A stretch of DNA of 64,000 nucleotides from Paracoccus sediminis. GTDB lineage: Bacteria; Pseudomonadota; Alphaproteobacteria; Rhodobacterales; Rhodobacteraceae. Under the pieces are notes generated by a model that saw only the letters and a program-made list of their open reading frames with translations, did no database searches and had not been told where the DNA came from. Location: NCBI RefSeq assembly GCF_900188295.1, contig NZ_FZNM01000008.1, forward strand, positions 62,001 to 126,000, read 5' to 3'. Shown piece after piece: positions 17,542 to 27,607 of this stretch. A program made the translations under genes and the position numbers. Every line of letters starts with the position of its first letter. The stretch's first letter is position 1.

Positions 17542-18139
17542 AACCTGGGCGCACCGCATTCCGGCGGGCGCCAAGCTGCTGGCCTTGTCGGGCCTGACCT
17601 TGGGGCTGTTTCTGACCAACCGGCCAGAGGTGCTGGCCGCAAGCCTGCTGGCCATCGCCGCTCTGTATCGGTCGGCCGGCACCATCTTTCTGCGGCAGGG
17701 CGCGGGGCATCTGCGGATGCTGTGGCCCTTTCTTCTGCTGATCGCCGTCTGGCATGGGCTGACCGGCCAGATCCAGGCGGGGCTGGCCATCGCCTTTCGC
17801 CTGCTGGCGGCGCTGGCGCTGGCGAATTTCGTGACCATGACCACGCGGCTGACCGACATGATCGCGGTTCTGACGATGTTGCTGGCTCCCCTGCGCCGGA
17901 TCGGCCTGTCCACCCGCGCGGTCGAACTGGCCATCGCCATGGTCTTGCGCTTCACCCCGATGCTGGTGGAAAACGGCAACCGGCTGGCGATGTCCTGGCG
18001 CGCGCGGTCGCGCCGGCGGCCGAATTGGCGGATCGTCATGCCGATGGCCGCCTTGGCACTGGACGACGCCGATCATGTCGCCGAAGCTCTGCGCGCGCGG
18101 GGCGGCATTCTGCCCGACACCGACAACACAAGGGACTGA
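17516..18139 (+). CDS. bioN: Biotin ECF transporter T component BioN
   Basis: 207-residue membrane protein that couples the ATPase to the substrate-binding BioY. It has about five hydrophobic helices, and the coupling region near the C-terminus contains SWRARSRRRPNWR and ALRARGG, which match the two Ala-Arg-Gly-type motifs of T components. It starts within the end of bioM. Confidence 0.9.
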   Translation: MISLTSPVETWAHRIPAGAKLLALSGLTLGLFLTNRPEVLAASLLAIAALYRSAGTIFLRQGAGHLRMLWPFLLLIAVWHGLTGQIQAGLAIAFRLLAALALANFVTMTTRLTDMIAVLTMLLAPLRRIGLSTRAVELAIAMVLRFTPMLVENGNRLAMSWRARSRRRPNWRIVMPMAALALDDADHVAEALRARGGILPDTDNTRD

Positions 18140-18142
18140 CCG

Positions 18143-18688
18143 ATGGAACGCAACATGACCATGATCGCGCTGTTCGCCGCGCTGATCGCCGCCCTGGGGC
18201 TGATCCCCAGCCTGACCCTGGCCTTCGGCGTGCCGATCACCGCGCAAAGCATGGGCGTCATGCTGGCGGGCGCGATCCTGGGCGCAAAGCGCGGCGCGCT
18301 GGCGGTTTTGCTGTTCATGGCCCTGGTGGCGCTGGGCCTGCCCTTGCTGGCGGGCGGGCGCGGCGGGTTGGGAACGTTCGTCGCGCCGACCTCGGGCTTT
18401 TTCCTGGGCTGGCCGGTTGCGGCCTTCGTGATCGGGCTGATCGTCGAACGCTGGCAGTCGGGTCCGCTGGGGGTGACGGTCACGCTGGCATCCGTTATCG
18501 GCGGGATCCTGGTCATGTACGGCTTCGGCATCGTCGGCATGTCGATCGCGCTGAAGAAAACCCTGGCCGAATGCGCGATGCTGGTCACGGCCTTCCTTCC
18601 GGGCGACCTGCTCAAGGCGGTGCTGACCGGGGCGATCACGCAGGCCCTGGCCCGGTCCCGCCCCGCCAGCATCCTGTCGCGCCACTAG
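18143..18688 (+). CDS. bioY: Biotin transporter substrate-binding component BioY
   Basis: 181-residue membrane protein with about six helices. The family pattern is clear: LIPSLTLAFGVPITAQSMGV, then MLAGAILGAKRGALAVL, GGRGGLGTFVAPTSGFFLGW and the C-terminal FLPGDLLKAVLTGAI. It binds biotin in the membrane. Starts 3 bp after bioN. Confidence 0.95.
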   Translation: MERNMTMIALFAALIAALGLIPSLTLAFGVPITAQSMGVMLAGAILGAKRGALAVLLFMALVALGLPLLAGGRGGLGTFVAPTSGFFLGWPVAAFVIGLIVERWQSGPLGVTVTLASVIGGILVMYGFGIVGMSIALKKTLAECAMLVTAFLPGDLLKAVLTGAITQALARSRPASILSRH

Positions 18689-18766
18689 GCGGCCGAATTT
18701 TTCTGGCAATATCAGAGAAGTCTTTGACCTGTCACAGGCCATGGCTATGATTTCCCCGGATGGATC

Positions 18767-18784
18767 GCCGCCCGTCCGGGCGGC
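18767..18784 (+). promoter_or_regulatory. Leader hairpin in front of the polyamine binding-protein gene
   Basis: Perfect 7-bp stem GCCGCCC/GGGCGGC with loop GTCC, ending 18 bases before the ATG at 18803, just ahead of the ribosome site. The rest of the 114-bp gap after bioY is AT-richer than its neighbours (GAATTTTTCTGG near 18695). It probably holds the promoter of the polyamine operon, but no clear -35/-10 pair is visible. Confidence 0.4.
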
Positions 18785-18802
18785 CATATCGGGGGATGAC
18801 AC

Positions 18803-19927
18803 ATGAACGGACTTCACCGCCGCGGCCTGTTGAAGGGCGCGGCCGCGACCGCCGGACTGACCCTGGCCGCGCCCTGGGTCGCGCGGCCGGGATTCGCCCA
18901 AGGCTCGGGCACGGTCAACATCTTTGCCTGGGCGGGCTATCTGAACGACGACATCCTGGGGGCCTTTCAGAAGGCGACCGGGATCACGCCGAACTTCACG
19001 CCCTATGGCACCAACGACGAGCTGCTGAACCAGCTGCGCGCCAACAACGGCGCGGGCTTCGACCTGATCTGGCCGACCGTGGACCGGGTGCCGAACTATG
19101 TCGAGTTCGGCCTGGTCCAGCCGCTGGACGAGGCGAGGATCGAGGTGGCCAAGGTGTTGCCAAGCGCCTGGGAAAATTCGACGAACCTGGGCGCTGTGGT
19201 CGATGGCAAGCGTTATCAGGTGCCGACCGACTGGGGGACCGAGGCCGTGGCCTTCGACACGGCCCAGATGCCGCTGGAATACGGCACCGCCTCCTATGGC
19301 GACATCTGGGGCGAATCAGCGGCGGGCAAGGCCACCGTGCGCGCCCATTCCGCGCTGGTGGGTCTGGGCCTGTGGCTGGAGGCCGAGGGCAAGCTGCCGC
19401 GTCCGCTGCTGGATGCCTTTACCAGCCCCGAGGCGCAGGTCGAGGTCTTCGACGCGATCCTGGCCGAGGCCGTGGCCCGCAAGGGCAACATCATCCAGTT
19501 CTGGAACAACGAGAACGAGGCCCAGGGCGCCTTTCGCGTGAACGGCGCGGCCATCGGCCAGACTTGGGATTCGACCGCCGCCGCCCTGTCCAAGGAAGGG
19601 CTGCCGGTGGGCTTCATCGCGCCCAGGGAAGGCGCCCTGGCCTGGATGGAGGGCCTGTCGATCCCGGCGGGGGCCGAGAACCTGGATCAGGCCTATGCCT
19701 TCATCAACTGGTTCCTGACGCCGGAAGCCGGGGCGATGTACACCAACGCGACCTCGATCAATTCGACCGCGGTGGGGTCGGCGGATCTGCTGTCGGATCA
19801 GGCCAAGGCGTTCTTTGCGGCCGCCTATCCGGACGATGCGCTGGACAAGCTGTGGTGGTGGCCCATCCAGGAAAGCTGGTACATCACCAAGCGCAACGAA
19901 TACCAGGACCGCTTCCTGTCGGCCTGA
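18803..19927 (+). CDS. Spermidine/putrescine-type periplasmic binding protein (PotD-like)
   Basis: 374 residues. A twin-arginine-like signal (HRRGLLKGAAATAGLTLAAP, cleavage near FAQG) is followed by the PotD-type opening GTVNIFAWAGYLNDDILGAF and the acidic/aromatic pocket residues of the family (DLIWPTVDRVPNYV; VPTDWGTEAVAFDT). It delivers polyamine or a related cation to the ABC permease encoded by the next genes. The exact ligand is not evident. Confidence 0.85.
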   Translation: MNGLHRRGLLKGAAATAGLTLAAPWVARPGFAQGSGTVNIFAWAGYLNDDILGAFQKATGITPNFTPYGTNDELLNQLRANNGAGFDLIWPTVDRVPNYVEFGLVQPLDEARIEVAKVLPSAWENSTNLGAVVDGKRYQVPTDWGTEAVAFDTAQMPLEYGTASYGDIWGESAAGKATVRAHSALVGLGLWLEAEGKLPRPLLDAFTSPEAQVEVFDAILAEAVARKGNIIQFWNNENEAQGAFRVNGAAIGQTWDSTAAALSKEGLPVGFIAPREGALAWMEGLSIPAGAENLDQAYAFINWFLTPEAGAMYTNATSINSTAVGSADLLSDQAKAFFAAAYPDDALDKLWWWPIQESWYITKRNEYQDRFLSA

Positions 19928-19934
19928 CACGACC

Positions 19935-19959
19935 GGGACAGGGGGTCGCCTCCTGTCCC
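19935..19959 (+). terminator. Stem-loop between binding-protein and ATPase genes (polyamine operon)
   Basis: Perfect 8-bp stem GGGACAGG/CCTGTCCC, 9-base loop, with no U-tract, 7 bp after the binding-protein stop and 20 bp before the ATPase ATG. More likely an mRNA stabiliser or partial terminator that raises binding-protein output than a full stop. Confidence 0.6.
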
Positions 19960-19979
19960 CGCCAACGAACGGGGGACGG

Positions 19980-21044
19980 ATGTCGCATTCGGTGCAGCTT
20001 GACGGGATCGGGATGACCTTTGGGTCCACCCGCGCGGTCGGCGACGTGTCGTTCACCGTGCAGGCGGGGGAATTCTTTTCGATCCTGGGACCGTCCGGTT
20101 GCGGCAAGACCACCATCCTGCGGATGATCGCGGGCTTTCTGGAACCGACCGAGGGTCGGGTGCTGATCGGCGGGCGCGACATGCGCGGGCTGGGTCCGAA
20201 CCAGCGGCCGACCGCGATGATCTTTCAGTCGCTGGCCTTGTTTCCGCTGATGCCGGTCTGGGAAAACATCGCCTTCGGGCTGGAGGCGCGGGGCATGGGG
20301 CGGGCGGAACGCCGCAAGCGCGCCGAAGAATTGCTGCGCCTGATCGCGCTGGAGGGGTATGGCGACCGGATGCCGGGCGAACTGTCCGGCGGGCAGCGCC
20401 AGCGGGTGGCCATCGCCCGCGCGCTGGCCGTGGAACCGGGTGTGCTGCTGCTGGACGAACCCTTGTCGGCGCTGGATCTGAAGCTGCGCCAGCACATGCG
20501 GGCGGAACTGCGCGGCCTTCAGAAACGCACGGGCGTCACCTTTATCTACATCACCCACGACCAGTCCGAGGCGCTGGCCATGTCGGACCGCGTCGCGGTG
20601 ATGAGCAATGGCCTGCTGCAACAGGTCGCCACGCCGCGCCAGCTTTACGACAACCCCGCCACCCCCTTTGTCGCCCGCTTCGTGGGCGAAACGAACGCCA
20701 TCACCGGCCAGATTGGTGCGGTCGGCGGCGGCATGGCCCGTATCGATACGGCGATGGGTCCGCTGCGCGGGCGCGCGGATCCGCACCTCGCTGTCGGGCA
20801 AAAGGCCACCCTTTACATCCGGCCCGAGGCGCTGATGCCCGGCACGGGCGCCAATACCCTGCACGCGCGTGTCAGCCGCATGGACTTCGAGGGCGCCTTC
20901 GCCCTGGTCCACGGCCAGTTCCCCGACGGCGCGGCGCTGACGGCGGCGGTCCCCTCTACGCGGCTGTCCGATGCCCCGGCGCCGGGAACGGATGCCAGTT
21001 TCTTCTTTGCGCCCGAACATGCCGTGGTGCTGGCCGATGCGTGA
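19980..21044 (+). CDS. Polyamine ABC transporter ATPase (PotA-like)
   Basis: 354 residues. Walker A GPSGCGKTT at 37-45, signature LSGGQRQR at about 135-142, Walker B VLLLDEP after it, and a C-terminal TOBE-type domain from about 270 that is usual in PotA/FutC/MalK-class ATPases. ATG 19980 is chosen: it follows a purine-rich stretch and matches the family N-terminus. It overlaps the first permease gene by 8 bp. Confidence 0.9.
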   Translation: MSHSVQLDGIGMTFGSTRAVGDVSFTVQAGEFFSILGPSGCGKTTILRMIAGFLEPTEGRVLIGGRDMRGLGPNQRPTAMIFQSLALFPLMPVWENIAFGLEARGMGRAERRKRAEELLRLIALEGYGDRMPGELSGGQRQRVAIARALAVEPGVLLLDEPLSALDLKLRQHMRAELRGLQKRTGVTFIYITHDQSEALAMSDRVAVMSNGLLQQVATPRQLYDNPATPFVARFVGETNAITGQIGAVGGGMARIDTAMGPLRGRADPHLAVGQKATLYIRPEALMPGTGANTLHARVSRMDFEGAFALVHGQFPDGAALTAAVPSTRLSDAPAPGTDASFFFAPEHAVVLADA

Positions 21045-21918
21045 TCTGTATCGCCGCTTTGGGCCGGGGCTGGCGACGGTCTTTCTGTCGCTGGTGCTGA
21101 TCTGGCTGGCGGCGATGGTGCTGGCGCCGAACCTGATGATGATCGACTATGCCTTGCGCCCGAACCTGCCGCCCGCCGAACTGGGCGGGCCGCAGGATGT
21201 CTGGTCGCTGGACAATGTCCTGTATCTGGCGAACGAAGGGGTGCATCGCGCGATCTTCTTCAAGACCATCTGGGCCAGCGCGCTGGTGGCCCTGCTGACG
21301 CTGATCGTCTGCTATCCCATCGCCTTCTGGATGGCGCAGCGCGCCACGCCTGGCCAGTTGTCCATCGCCCTGATGCTGGTCATCATCCCGTTCTTCATCA
21401 ATGAGGTCTTGCGCACGCTGGCCTGGTTCATCCTGCTGGCCTATCGCGGGCCGCTGAATGCGGTGCTTTTGAACATGGGGGTAATCGACCAGCCTGTCCG
21501 CTGGCAGGGTGACGGCGGCGTGCTGGCGGGGATGGTCTATGCCTATATCCTGTTCATGCTGCTGCCGATCTATAACGCCATCGAAAGCCTGGACAGATCG
21601 CAACTGGAAGCGGCGCGGGATCTGGGCGCCGGGACCGTGCGCACCCACCGCCGCGTCGTCGTTCCCCATGCCAAGGCGGGCATCGCCACGGGCTGCGTCT
21701 TCACCTTCATGCTGGCCGCCGGATCCTATGTCGCGCCCGCGCTGCTGGGCAGCCCCGGCAGCCGCTGGTTCACGGAAATCATCTACAACTGGTTCTTCGA
21801 GGGGGGCGACTGGAACCGGGGTGCGGCCTATGCGCTGACGCTGCTGGTGCTGTGCCTGGCGGTGGTGCTGGTCACGCTGCGGCTGTTCCGCGTCAACCTG
21901 ACGGATGTGGCGAAATGA
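21037..21918 (+). CDS. Polyamine ABC transporter permease 1 (PotB-like)
   Basis: 293 residues, six predicted membrane helices. The EAA loop reads LEAARDLGAGTVRTHRRVVV, where the ATPase docks. The N-terminal helix (GLATVFLSLVLIWLAAMVLA) is followed by a longer periplasmic loop, as in PotB. Start ATG 21037 lies just inside the ATPase gene end. It overlaps the second permease by 4 bp. Confidence 0.9.
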   Translation: MRDLYRRFGPGLATVFLSLVLIWLAAMVLAPNLMMIDYALRPNLPPAELGGPQDVWSLDNVLYLANEGVHRAIFFKTIWASALVALLTLIVCYPIAFWMAQRATPGQLSIALMLVIIPFFINEVLRTLAWFILLAYRGPLNAVLLNMGVIDQPVRWQGDGGVLAGMVYAYILFMLLPIYNAIESLDRSQLEAARDLGAGTVRTHRRVVVPHAKAGIATGCVFTFMLAAGSYVAPALLGSPGSRWFTEIIYNWFFEGGDWNRGAAYALTLLVLCLAVVLVTLRLFRVNLTDVAK

Positions 21919-22718
21919 CGGCGGACCGGATCTTTCGCGGGCTTTTCGCCCTTTATCTGCTGGCTTTCGTCGCCTATTTGTTCGCGCCGCTGGCCATCAT
22001 GTCGGCCGCGGCCTTCAACACCAGCCGCTTTCCGACCGTGATCCCCTGGCAGGGCACGACGCTGGACTGGTTTTCCGCCATGTGGGCAGACGCGGCGATG
22101 TGGCAGGCGCTGTGGACATCGGCCATCGTCGCCGTGCTGGTCGCGGCGGTGGCGCTGCCGGTCGGCACCGCCGCAGCCCTGGTGCTGACGACGCTGCACG
22201 CGCGGGCGCGCAGCGTGGCCTATGCGGTGATGGTGTCCCCCTTGCTGACGCCGGGGGTGGTGATCGGGATCTCGACCCTGATCCTGTGGCGGCAGGTGGG
22301 CGTGGGCGGCGGGATCGTGCTGATCGTGGTGGCGCAGACGACCTTCATCATCTGCTATGTCATGCTGATGGTCATGGCCCGCCTGCAACGGTTCGACCGC
22401 ACGCAGGAAGAAGCGGCCCTGGGCCTGGGGGCATCGCGCGCGATGGTGTTCCGCCGGGTGCTGCTGCCGTTCCTGCGGCCGGCGCTGCTGGCCTCGGGCG
22501 GGCTGGCGGTGCTGCAATCGGTGGAAAACTACAACACCACGCTGTTCGTGCGCGGGTTCGAAACGCCGCTGACCGTGTTCATCGCCACCAAGGTCCGCAC
22601 CGGCCTGACCCCCGCCGTCAACGCGCTGGCCCTTGTCATCATCGCCGCCACCGTGATCGGCGCGATCGCCTGGGAAATCGCCCGGCGCCGGCAGGTCACA
22701 GCGCGGCCGCGTTCCTGA
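21915..22718 (+). CDS. Polyamine ABC transporter permease 2 (PotC-like)
   Basis: 267 residues, six membrane helices, and the EAA loop EEAALGLGASRAMVFRRVLL. Typical PotC opening with a first helix followed by the FNTSRFP segment and TLDWFSAMW. ATGA overlap with the permease 1 stop. Its 3' end overlaps the convergent LysR gene by 23 bp. Confidence 0.9.
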   Translation: MTADRIFRGLFALYLLAFVAYLFAPLAIMSAAAFNTSRFPTVIPWQGTTLDWFSAMWADAAMWQALWTSAIVAVLVAAVALPVGTAAALVLTTLHARARSVAYAVMVSPLLTPGVVIGISTLILWRQVGVGGGIVLIVVAQTTFIICYVMLMVMARLQRFDRTQEEAALGLGASRAMVFRRVLLPFLRPALLASGGLAVLQSVENYNTTLFVRGFETPLTVFIATKVRTGLTPAVNALALVIIAATVIGAIAWEIARRRQVTARPRS

Positions 22719-23640
22719 TCGGGCTGCGCGACATCTGCGCCACCGCATCCCGCAGCCGTTTTGCCAGGGGCGACAGCGGGCGGCGTTTCAGGTCCAGCAG
22801 GAAATAGGGCGACACCCGGATCGGCCGCGGGGTGGGCACGATGGTGAAGGCGGCCTGGACCGGCGGGCGGATCAGCAGTTCGGCCACCTCTTGCGATACC
22901 GGCGTGATGGCGTTCGACTGCGCCAGATAGGCGATGGTCAGCAGCAGCGACGGGCTGTTGACGATGTTGTCGGGTTCCGACAGGCCCACGCTGGCAAAGG
23001 CGGCCAGCGTCGCCTCGCGGATGGGGGAACCGCGCTGCTGCATGATCCATTCCTGGCCCACCAGTTCGGTCAGCGTCACCAGCCGGGCGCGGGCCAGCGG
23101 ATGATCGGCCCGCGCCATCAACGCCACCTTTTCGTCCGACATCGGCAGGATGTTGAAGGCGTCGCTGTCGAATTCCGGCAGGATCCGGCCCAGCACGAAA
23201 TCCATTTCCCCCGCCCCCAGGTGCATCAGCAAGTCGCGCGACGGCATCACGTCGACGGTGATGTCGGCCTGGGGGCTTTCCTCCTTGATCCGGCGGATCG
23301 CGCTGACAAGATAGCTGATCGCCGGGCCGGTCACCGCGCCCACGCGCACCGTTCCCGCATAGCCGCCGCGCAGGGCGCGCACATCCGCCTCGATGCTGGC
23401 CATTTCCCGCAGGATCACGCGGGCGCGCCGCAGGACGGTGGTGCCGATCTCGGTCGGATCCATGCCCTTGGGCTGGCGGATGAACAAGGGGGCGCCGATC
23501 TGGCGTTCCGCCTCGGCCAGCATCCGGGATGCGGCGGGCTGGGTCATCGCCAGGGCATCGGCCGCGATCTGCAACTGGCCGTGAAGGGCGACTTCGTGGA
23601 TCAGCCGAAGCTGGGCGGGCTTGAGCGCAGGAACGGGCAT
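22696..23640 (-). CDS. LysR-family regulator, GbpR-like, of the sugar island
   Basis: 314 residues. The N-terminal winged helix (LRLIHEVALHGQLQIAADAL, then AMTQPAASRMLAEAERQIGA) is followed by a co-inducer domain. It is transcribed away from chvE with a 121-bp gap, the same arrangement as gbpR-chvE in Agrobacterium, where GbpR controls the sugar-binding protein in response to arabinose, galactose and similar sugars. The same role is inferred here from synteny and family. Confidence 0.82.
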   Translation of the reverse strand: MPVPALKPAQLRLIHEVALHGQLQIAADALAMTQPAASRMLAEAERQIGAPLFIRQPKGMDPTEIGTTVLRRARVILREMASIEADVRALRGGYAGTVRVGAVTGPAISYLVSAIRRIKEESPQADITVDVMPSRDLLMHLGAGEMDFVLGRILPEFDSDAFNILPMSDEKVALMARADHPLARARLVTLTELVGQEWIMQQRGSPIREATLAAFASVGLSEPDNIVNSPSLLLTIAYLAQSNAITPVSQEVAELLIRPPVQAAFTIVPTPRPIRVSPYFLLDLKRRPLSPLAKRLRDAVAQMSRSPIRNAAAL

Positions 23641-23653
23641 ATCATTTCCGATA
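23640..23653. promoter_or_regulatory. Possible LysR operator dyad in the gbpR-chvE gap
   Basis: TATC-ATTTCC-GATA is a perfect 4+4 dyad at the regulator's own start codon, within the AT-rich 23640-23690 stretch of the divergent gap. It has T-N-A symmetry like LysR sites and would suit autorepression, but the dyad is short. No convincing sigma-70 boxes were found for chvE; GGGAGG lies 7 bases before its ATG. Confidence 0.3.
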
Positions 23654-23761
23654 TGAAGATTGCCAATTTTATCATTTTACCGGCATGAAATCCTTGCGCT
23701 ACATCTTTTCGCATCGAAAAGGGGATGCGCGGCGCGTGGTGCCGCGCAAGGGAGGATACAG

Positions 23762-24817
23762 ATGAAGTTCAGAACCGCGGCGGTCGCGCTGGCGATCGGA
23801 GTCTCGTGGCTGGCCACCGGCGCCATGGCCGAAACCATCGGCATCGCCATGCCGACGAAATCGTCGGCCCGCTGGATCGACGACGGCAACAACATGGTCA
23901 AGCAGTTGCAAGAGGCCGGTTACGAGACCGACCTGCAATACGCCGAGGACGACATTCCGAACCAGTTGGCCCAGGTCGAGAACATGATTACCAAGGGCGT
24001 CAACGTCCTGGTGATCGCGGCCATCGACGGCACCACCCTGTCGAACGCGCTGGAAAACGCCGCCGCCGCCGACATCAAGGTCATCGCCTACGACCGCCTG
24101 ATCCGCGGTTCGGAAAACGTGGACTATTACGCGACCTTCGACAACTTCAAGGTCGGCGTCCAGCAGGCGACCACCCTGGTCGATGGGCTGAAAGAGCGTT
24201 TTCCCGACGTGAAGCCCTGGAACGTCGAACTGTTCGGCGGCAGCCCCGACGACAACAACGCCTTCTTCTTCTATGACGGTGCCATGTCGGTGCTCCAGCC
24301 GCTGATCGACGACGGCACCATCGTCATCGGGTCGGGTCAGACCGGCATGGAAACCGTGGGCACGCTGCGCTGGGATCCCGCCGTCGCGCAATCGCGCATG
24401 GACAACCTTCTGTCCTCGAACTATGGCGACAAGCAGGTCCATGGGGTGCTTTCGCCCTATGACGGGCTGTCCATCGGGATCCTGTCCTCGCTGAAAGGCG
24501 TGGGCTATGGATCGGGCGACATGATGATGCCGATCGTGACCGGCCAGGACGCCGAGGTCCAGTCGGTCAAGTCCATCGAGGCCGGCGAGCAGTATTCGAC
24601 CATCTTCAAGGACACCCGCGAACTGGCCCGTGTCACCGTGGGCATGGTCGATGCCGTCCTGAAGGGCACCGAACCCGAGATCAACGACACCGAGACCTAT
24701 GACAACGGCGTCAAGGTCGTGCCGTCCTATCTGTTGGAACCGCTGCCCGTGACCAAGGAAAACTGGCGCGAAACCCTGGTCGATTCCGGTTACTATACCG
24801 AAGACCAGCTGAAGTGA
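23762..24817 (+). CDS. chvE: Sugar-binding periplasmic protein ChvE
   Basis: 351 residues with a signal peptide (cleavage near residue 22, GAMAET). Periplasmic-binding-protein family I fold: [78 protein letters not shown], and [15 protein letters not shown]. These match ChvE/multiple-monosaccharide binding proteins, which bind arabinose, galactose, glucose and xylose. First gene of the rightward sugar operon. Confidence 0.92.
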   Translation: MKFRTAAVALAIGVSWLATGAMAETIGIAMPTKSSARWIDDGNNMVKQLQEAGYETDLQYAEDDIPNQLAQVENMITKGVNVLVIAAIDGTTLSNALENAAAADIKVIAYDRLIRGSENVDYYATFDNFKVGVQQATTLVDGLKERFPDVKPWNVELFGGSPDDNNAFFFYDGAMSVLQPLIDDGTIVIGSGQTGMETVGTLRWDPAVAQSRMDNLLSSNYGDKQVHGVLSPYDGLSIGILSSLKGVGYGSGDMMMPIVTGQDAEVQSVKSIEAGEQYSTIFKDTRELARVTVGMVDAVLKGTEPEINDTETYDNGVKVVPSYLLEPLPVTKENWRETLVDSGYYTEDQLK

Positions 24818-24822
24818 CGTTT

Positions 24823-24848
24823 TGCGGCCCCGCGTCGCCGGGGCCGCA
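24823..24848 (+). terminator. 10-bp stem-loop between chvE and gguA
   Basis: Perfect 10-bp stem TGCGGCCCCG/CGGGGCCGCA with a 6-base loop, 5 bp after the chvE stop, without a U-tract. Likely a 3'-end stabiliser or partial terminator that makes chvE more abundant than the ABC genes. Confidence 0.65.
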
Positions 24849-24869
24849 TACCGCATCGGGGGGAATGCG

Positions 24870-26402
24870 ATGACGGCCATCCTGGACATGCAGGGCATCA
24901 CCAAGACCTTTCCCGGCGTCAAGGCGCTGAGCAACGTCAACCTGTCGGTGCGCAAGGGCGAGATCCACGCCATCTGCGGCGAAAACGGCGCGGGCAAGTC
25001 GACGCTGATGAAGGTGCTGTCGGGCGTCTATCCCCACGGCAGCTATGACGGCGAGATCCTGTATGACGGCAAGCCCGCGCGGTTCCGCGACATCCGCGAC
25101 AGCGAACATGCGGGCATCGTCATCATCCATCAGGAACTGGCCCTGGTGCCGCTGCTGTCGGTGGCCGAGAACCTGTTTCTGGGCAACGAGGTCGCGTCGG
25201 GCGGTGTCATAAACTGGCCGCTGGCCTACCAGAAGACCGAGGCGCTGCTGCGCAAGGTCGGCCTGTCCGAGGCACCCACCACCAAGGTCGAGAAGCTGGG
25301 CGTCGGCAAGCAGCAATTGGTGGAAATCGCCAAGGCGCTGGCCAAGAACGTGCGGCTGCTGATCCTGGACGAACCGACCGCGGCGCTTCAGGAAAACGAC
25401 AGCCAGAAGCTGCTGGACCTGATGCTGGAACTGAAAGAGCAGGGCGTCACCCAGATCATCATCAGCCACAAGCTGAACGAGATCCGCCGGGTGGCCGACC
25501 GCGTGACCGTGATCCGCGACGGATCGACCGTGTCCACGCTGGATCGCAGCGAGATCACCGAGGACCGCATCATCCGCGACATGGTCGGCCGCGACATGGC
25601 CCACCGCTATCCCGACCGCACGCCGAAGATCGGCGAGGTGCTGATGGAGGTGCTGAACTGGTCCGTCATGCATCCCGATCAGCCGCGCCAGGTGATCCGC
25701 AACGTGTCCATGACCGTCCGCAAGGGCGAGATCGTGGGCATCGCCGGGCTGATGGGGTCGGGACGCACCGAATTCGCGATGAGCCTGTTCGGCCGCAGCT
25801 ATGGCCGCGACATCAAGGGCGACGTGACGCTGGGCGGTTCAAAGCCCGACCTGTCCACGGTGTCCAAGGCCATCGACGCGGGGCTGGCCTATGTGACCGA
25901 GGACCGCAAGGCCCTGGGACTGATCCTGGACGAGCCGATCCTGCGCAACGTGTCGCTGGCCAACCTGGAAGGCATCGCCCGGCGCTATATCCTGTCGCGC
26001 GGCCGCGAACAGCAGGTGGCCGAGGGATACCGCAAGGCCATGAACATCCGCACGCCGTCGGTGTTCCAGCGGGTCGTGAACCTGTCGGGGGGCAACCAGC
26101 AAAAGGTCGTGCTGTCCAAGTGGCTGTTCACCGAACCCAAGGTTCTGATCCTGGACGAACCCACGCGCGGCATCGACGTGGGCGCCAAGTTCGAGATCTA
26201 CAACATCATGAACGAACTGGCGGGGCAGGGCCATGGCGTCGTGATGATTTCGTCGGAAATGCCCGAACTGCTGGGCATGTGCGACCGCATCTATGTCATG
26301 AACGAAGGCCGGATCGCCGGCGAACTGACCAAGTCCGAAGCCAGCCAGGAACGGATCATGGCCCTGATCCTGCAAGACGGCATGAAGGGAGAGGCTGCAT
26401 GA
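24870..26402 (+). CDS. gguA: Multiple-sugar ABC transporter ATPase GguA
   Basis: 510 residues with two ABC domains, as in CUT2 importers. First half: Walker [10 protein letters not shown] at about 38-46 and the Q-loop [20 protein letters not shown]. Second half: degenerate Walker [12 protein letters not shown] and signature [15 protein letters not shown], with the [14 protein letters not shown] region typical of this class. ATG 24870 lies 6 bases after a GGGG run; an in-frame start at 24822 would fall in the stem-loop. Overlaps gguB by 4 bp. Confidence 0.93.
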   Translation: MTAILDMQGITKTFPGVKALSNVNLSVRKGEIHAICGENGAGKSTLMKVLSGVYPHGSYDGEILYDGKPARFRDIRDSEHAGIVIIHQELALVPLLSVAENLFLGNEVASGGVINWPLAYQKTEALLRKVGLSEAPTTKVEKLGVGKQQLVEIAKALAKNVRLLILDEPTAALQENDSQKLLDLMLELKEQGVTQIIISHKLNEIRRVADRVTVIRDGSTVSTLDRSEITEDRIIRDMVGRDMAHRYPDRTPKIGEVLMEVLNWSVMHPDQPRQVIRNVSMTVRKGEIVGIAGLMGSGRTEFAMSLFGRSYGRDIKGDVTLGGSKPDLSTVSKAIDAGLAYVTEDRKALGLILDEPILRNVSLANLEGIARRYILSRGREQQVAEGYRKAMNIRTPSVFQRVVNLSGGNQQKVVLSKWLFTEPKVLILDEPTRGIDVGAKFEIYNIMNELAGQGHGVVMISSEMPELLGMCDRIYVMNEGRIAGELTKSEASQERIMALILQDGMKGEAA

Positions 26403-27604
26403 GCACGGCCGACATGAACAAGCCGGCCCAGCCCGGCATCGGCGCCCATCTGGGCAGCCACCTGCGCGAGAACGGCATGATGCTGGCGCTGGTCGCCATC
26501 GTCCTGTTCTTCTTCGTGATCGTGCGGGCCGTGCAGGGCGTGGACTTTCTGTCGGCGCAGAACATCACCAACCTGTTCTTGCAGAACTCCTATGTCATCA
26601 TCATGGCGCTGGGGATGCTGCTGGTCATCGTGGCGGGCCATATCGACCTGTCGGTGGGATCCGTCGCGGCCTTCACCGGCGCGGTCGCATCCATGTTGCT
26701 GGTCAAGATGCAGCTGCCGGTCCTGCTGGTCATCCCCATGGTGCTGGTGGTCGGCGGGCTGATCGGCGCCGCCCAAGGATACTGGATCGCCTATTGGCGC
26801 ATCCCGTCCTTTATCGTCACGCTGGCCGGAATGCTGGTCTTTCGCGGGCTGACCCTGTGGTTGCTGGGCGGCCAGAACATCGGCCCGTTCGAACGTTCGT
26901 TCCAGTCGCTGTCCACCGGCTTCATTCCCGACCTGCTGGGCGCCGACAAGCCCAACTTCACCGCGCTGATCCTGGTCGCCGTGGCCGCCGCCGCCATCGT
27001 CTGGTCGGGCGTTCGGGCGCGGGCGCGCGAGGCCGAATTCGGGATCGCGCCCGAACCCTCGGGCTTTTTCTGGGCGCGCAACGCGGTGGTCGTGGTCGCG
27101 CTGCTGTTCGTGGGCTGGAAGCTGGCCAGTTTCCGGGGCCTGCCGAACGTGCTTCTCATCATGTCGGTGCTGATCGTGGTTTATGCCTTTTTCACCGAAA
27201 GCACCACCACCGGGCGGCGCATCTATGCGCTTGGCGGAAACGAGAAGGCCGCCAAGCTGTCGGGAATCAAGACCGAACGGCTGGTCTTCCTCACCTTTGT
27301 CAACATGGGCGTTCTGGCGTCGCTGGCGGGGATGATCGTCACGGCCCGCCTGAACAGCGCCACCCCCAAGGCCGGCGTCGGGTTCGAATTGGACGTGATC
27401 GCGGCCGTCTTCATCGGCGGGGCGTCGATGGCGGGGGGATCGGGACGCATCATCGGGGTCGTCGTCGGCGCCCTCATCATGGGCGTGATGAACAACGGTA
27501 TGTCGATCATGGGCATCGGCATCGACTATCAGCAGGTCATCAAGGGCCTGGTGCTGTTGGCTGCCGTGATCTTCGACGTCTACAACAAGACCAAGCAAGG
27601 CTGA
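26399..27604 (+). CDS. gguB: Multiple-sugar ABC transporter permease GguB
   Basis: 401-residue CUT2 permease with about ten hydrophobic helices. Conserved segments are [40 protein letters not shown] and [20 protein letters not shown]. It is longer than ordinary CUT2 permeases by an insert around 170-250, which is normal for the GguB/XylH subgroup. ATGA overlap with gguA. Confidence 0.93.
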   Translation: MSTADMNKPAQPGIGAHLGSHLRENGMMLALVAIVLFFFVIVRAVQGVDFLSAQNITNLFLQNSYVIIMALGMLLVIVAGHIDLSVGSVAAFTGAVASMLLVKMQLPVLLVIPMVLVVGGLIGAAQGYWIAYWRIPSFIVTLAGMLVFRGLTLWLLGGQNIGPFERSFQSLSTGFIPDLLGADKPNFTALILVAVAAAAIVWSGVRARAREAEFGIAPEPSGFFWARNAVVVVALLFVGWKLASFRGLPNVLLIMSVLIVVYAFFTESTTTGRRIYALGGNEKAAKLSGIKTERLVFLTFVNMGVLASLAGMIVTARLNSATPKAGVGFELDVIAAVFIGGASMAGGSGRIIGVVVGALIMGVMNNGMSIMGIGIDYQQVIKGLVLLAAVIFDVYNKTKQG

Positions 27605-27607
27605 ACC